Shown piece by piece: positions 62,641 through 64,000 of a stretch of 64,000 nt of DNA. The notes beneath the pieces were generated by a model, which was not told the origin of the DNA, searched no databases, and was given only the letters and a program-made list of their open reading frames with translations. Numbering within the stretch: position 1 is the stretch's first letter; every line of letters begins with the position of its first letter. This DNA comes from Labeo rohita (taxonomy: Eukaryota > Chordata > Actinopteri > Cypriniformes > Cyprinidae): assembly GCF_022985175.1 (NCBI RefSeq), contig NC_066885.1:14312560-14376559 (forward strand), in the 5' to 3' direction. A program made the position numbers and the translations under genes.

Positions 62641-64000
62641 TTTGGGATGAGGACATCCTCTGCCTCTGGACATAATTCAGTAGAAATCACTGTAGTCACT
62701 GTAGTTGATGAATTTGTGCTCATAAACACTAGAATGAGATGAAATGATGATTATTTGGGTGGTTTTTCAGTATGGTTGGGACAATTGAATCATTTCAACA
62801 CTACGTAATTCTTGCCTCATCAGAAACGCTAGTGTTAAACTATTATGAAAACAAAAACAATCAGTAAAAAATATTATTCACTGTATAAATACTTATATAA
62901 ACAATATATACAATAAGTTTTCTTATAATACATATTTTTAATGCATATCAATGTAGTATTTGAACCAGACCCTCCAGTTTTTTATGATCCTGCGTAATTT
63001 GCCATTTCACCGCGAAATAATTGCAAAAATGAAGGTCTCACAAGAAAAAAATAAATAAATAATAAGATAAATTAATTACTTAAAAAAAAAAAACAAAAAA
63101 AAAAAACCTGAAGCTGCAATATGGTATTTTCAAGATATAGATATCCGCACATGTTTGGTGTGTGTGAAACAGTGAACACAAAACTTTAGAGCCACTGGAC
63201 CAGCAAAGCAATTTCCCTGAAGCATTGGCACTGATCTGTCATATAGCCTATTAGGGTTTGTCGATCCGTGATACGTACAGACCAGGTCAAGACCCCACCG
63301 TTCGGCATGTGATTTCGCAGATTAATTTATGTTGTACTTATTTGTCCTGTTGTCGTTTGTTTCTTAGCAAAATAAACAAATGTCATACATTTTGTTAGTT
63401 CTTTGTGTCATGTAAGACTCTTGTGAATCTAACATAATACAATCTGGTAAATGTGCTATCATAATTATTTTAAAAACATTGCAAATTTTGCGTAAATTTC
63501 CACCACAAGATCAGACGTTTGGATCGCAAGATTCACAAAAAAAAATTCATGAAATCCTGAAGGGACTGTTAAACGCACAGTGGTGCTTTGTTTGCGTAAG
63601 TAACGAAACTCCATAATGCCGCTGTTCCATAAGCGCCATCTGCAGTCAGAGAGTGAATTTGCATTCTCATTTATAGCCTGTTTGCTGTTTTTTGTTTTGT
63701 GCAAGTTATGTTTTAAGTAGCATAGTTCACAAAAATAAGGTCAGAACATTCTGTTTTTGCTTTAAATTTTTTAAATTATAGAGTCTAGATTACATTAAAA
63801 CCTGCTCAACATGTAGCGTCTTTGTTTGGATCGTGATTAAAATGCAGTGATTCTGCAAGTGTTTCTGGTTGCTGTGATTTTTGGTCAAACTGCCCAGTTT
63901 GAATTGGGTGGGTTTACAGACCGAGTTTAGTTCATGATTATTCATTAGGTTATGATTAAGTTAAAATGAAAAAAAGACTAGTGCAGTTTTTAGAGCTGCT

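Larger units (their letters stand above)
58736..64000 (+). other. ttc27: ttc27 intron 9 (5' part)
   Basis: At least 5.3 kb. Contains a GTTCACC-family fragment (59308-59600), low-repeat islands at about 60290-60700 and 61760-62640, a foldback repeat (61050-61440) with a compound microsatellite, and AT-rich sequence from 62700. No exon seen. Confidence 0.8.

Noticed and set aside
1..64000. tRNA, rRNA, retroviral gag/pol or LINE reverse transcriptase
   Set aside because: None of their signatures was recognised on either strand. Small degraded fragments cannot be excluded without a search.

Overview
The window looks like genomic DNA from a cyprinid-type ray-finned fish. The genes have spliced vertebrate structure, with long AT-rich introns, and most of the DNA between exons is short non-autonomous DNA transposons (Tc1/mariner, hAT, PIF/Harbinger and TTAA-target types), foldback repeats, minisatellites and microsatellites of kinds common in zebrafish and carp. 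The taxon is inferred from repeat style and protein similarity, not from a search.

Two protein-coding genes are supported, both on the + strand. (1) The last two coding exons of birc6 (6876-7010 and 7107-7286), encoding the tail that follows the ubiquitin-conjugating domain of this giant apoptosis-inhibitor E2/E3 enzyme; a 3' UTR with AATAAA follows at 7935. (2) The first nine coding exons of ttc27 (start 19596, last visible exon ending 58735), encoding about 372 residues, roughly the N-terminal half of tetratricopeptide repeat protein 27. The TPR half lies beyond the right edge. The nine ttc27 exons join in frame without adjustment. Human BIRC6 and TTC27 are also adjacent and co-oriented, so the pair is conserved synteny.

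Layout: 1-6875 birc6 intron, with a minisatellite, two RFX X-box palindromes, Tc1-like elements and a dead Tc1 transposase; 6876-about 7960 birc6 end; about 7960-19400 intergenic, with a three-layer transposon nest (9041-10909), a broken THAP-domain relic, more transposons and a minisatellite; 19400-19674 ttc27 promoter and exon 1; 19675-58735 ttc27 exons 1-9 with large repeat-filled introns; 58736-64000 start of intron 9. Intron 5 is the largest (14.8 kb), has a GC-AG splice boundary and carries a 2.5-kb almost pure pyrimidine tract near its 3' end.

The two genes show no sign of acting together. I found no operon, CRISPR array, prophage, tRNA or rRNA, and nothing I would call a new biological system. 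The most unusual features are the GC-AG intron with its pyrimidine tract, the two unrelated satellite arrays around the ttc27 promoter, the nested transposons with intact target duplications, the extended palindrome at 43505-44400, and several low-repeat islands that may be conserved regulatory elements.
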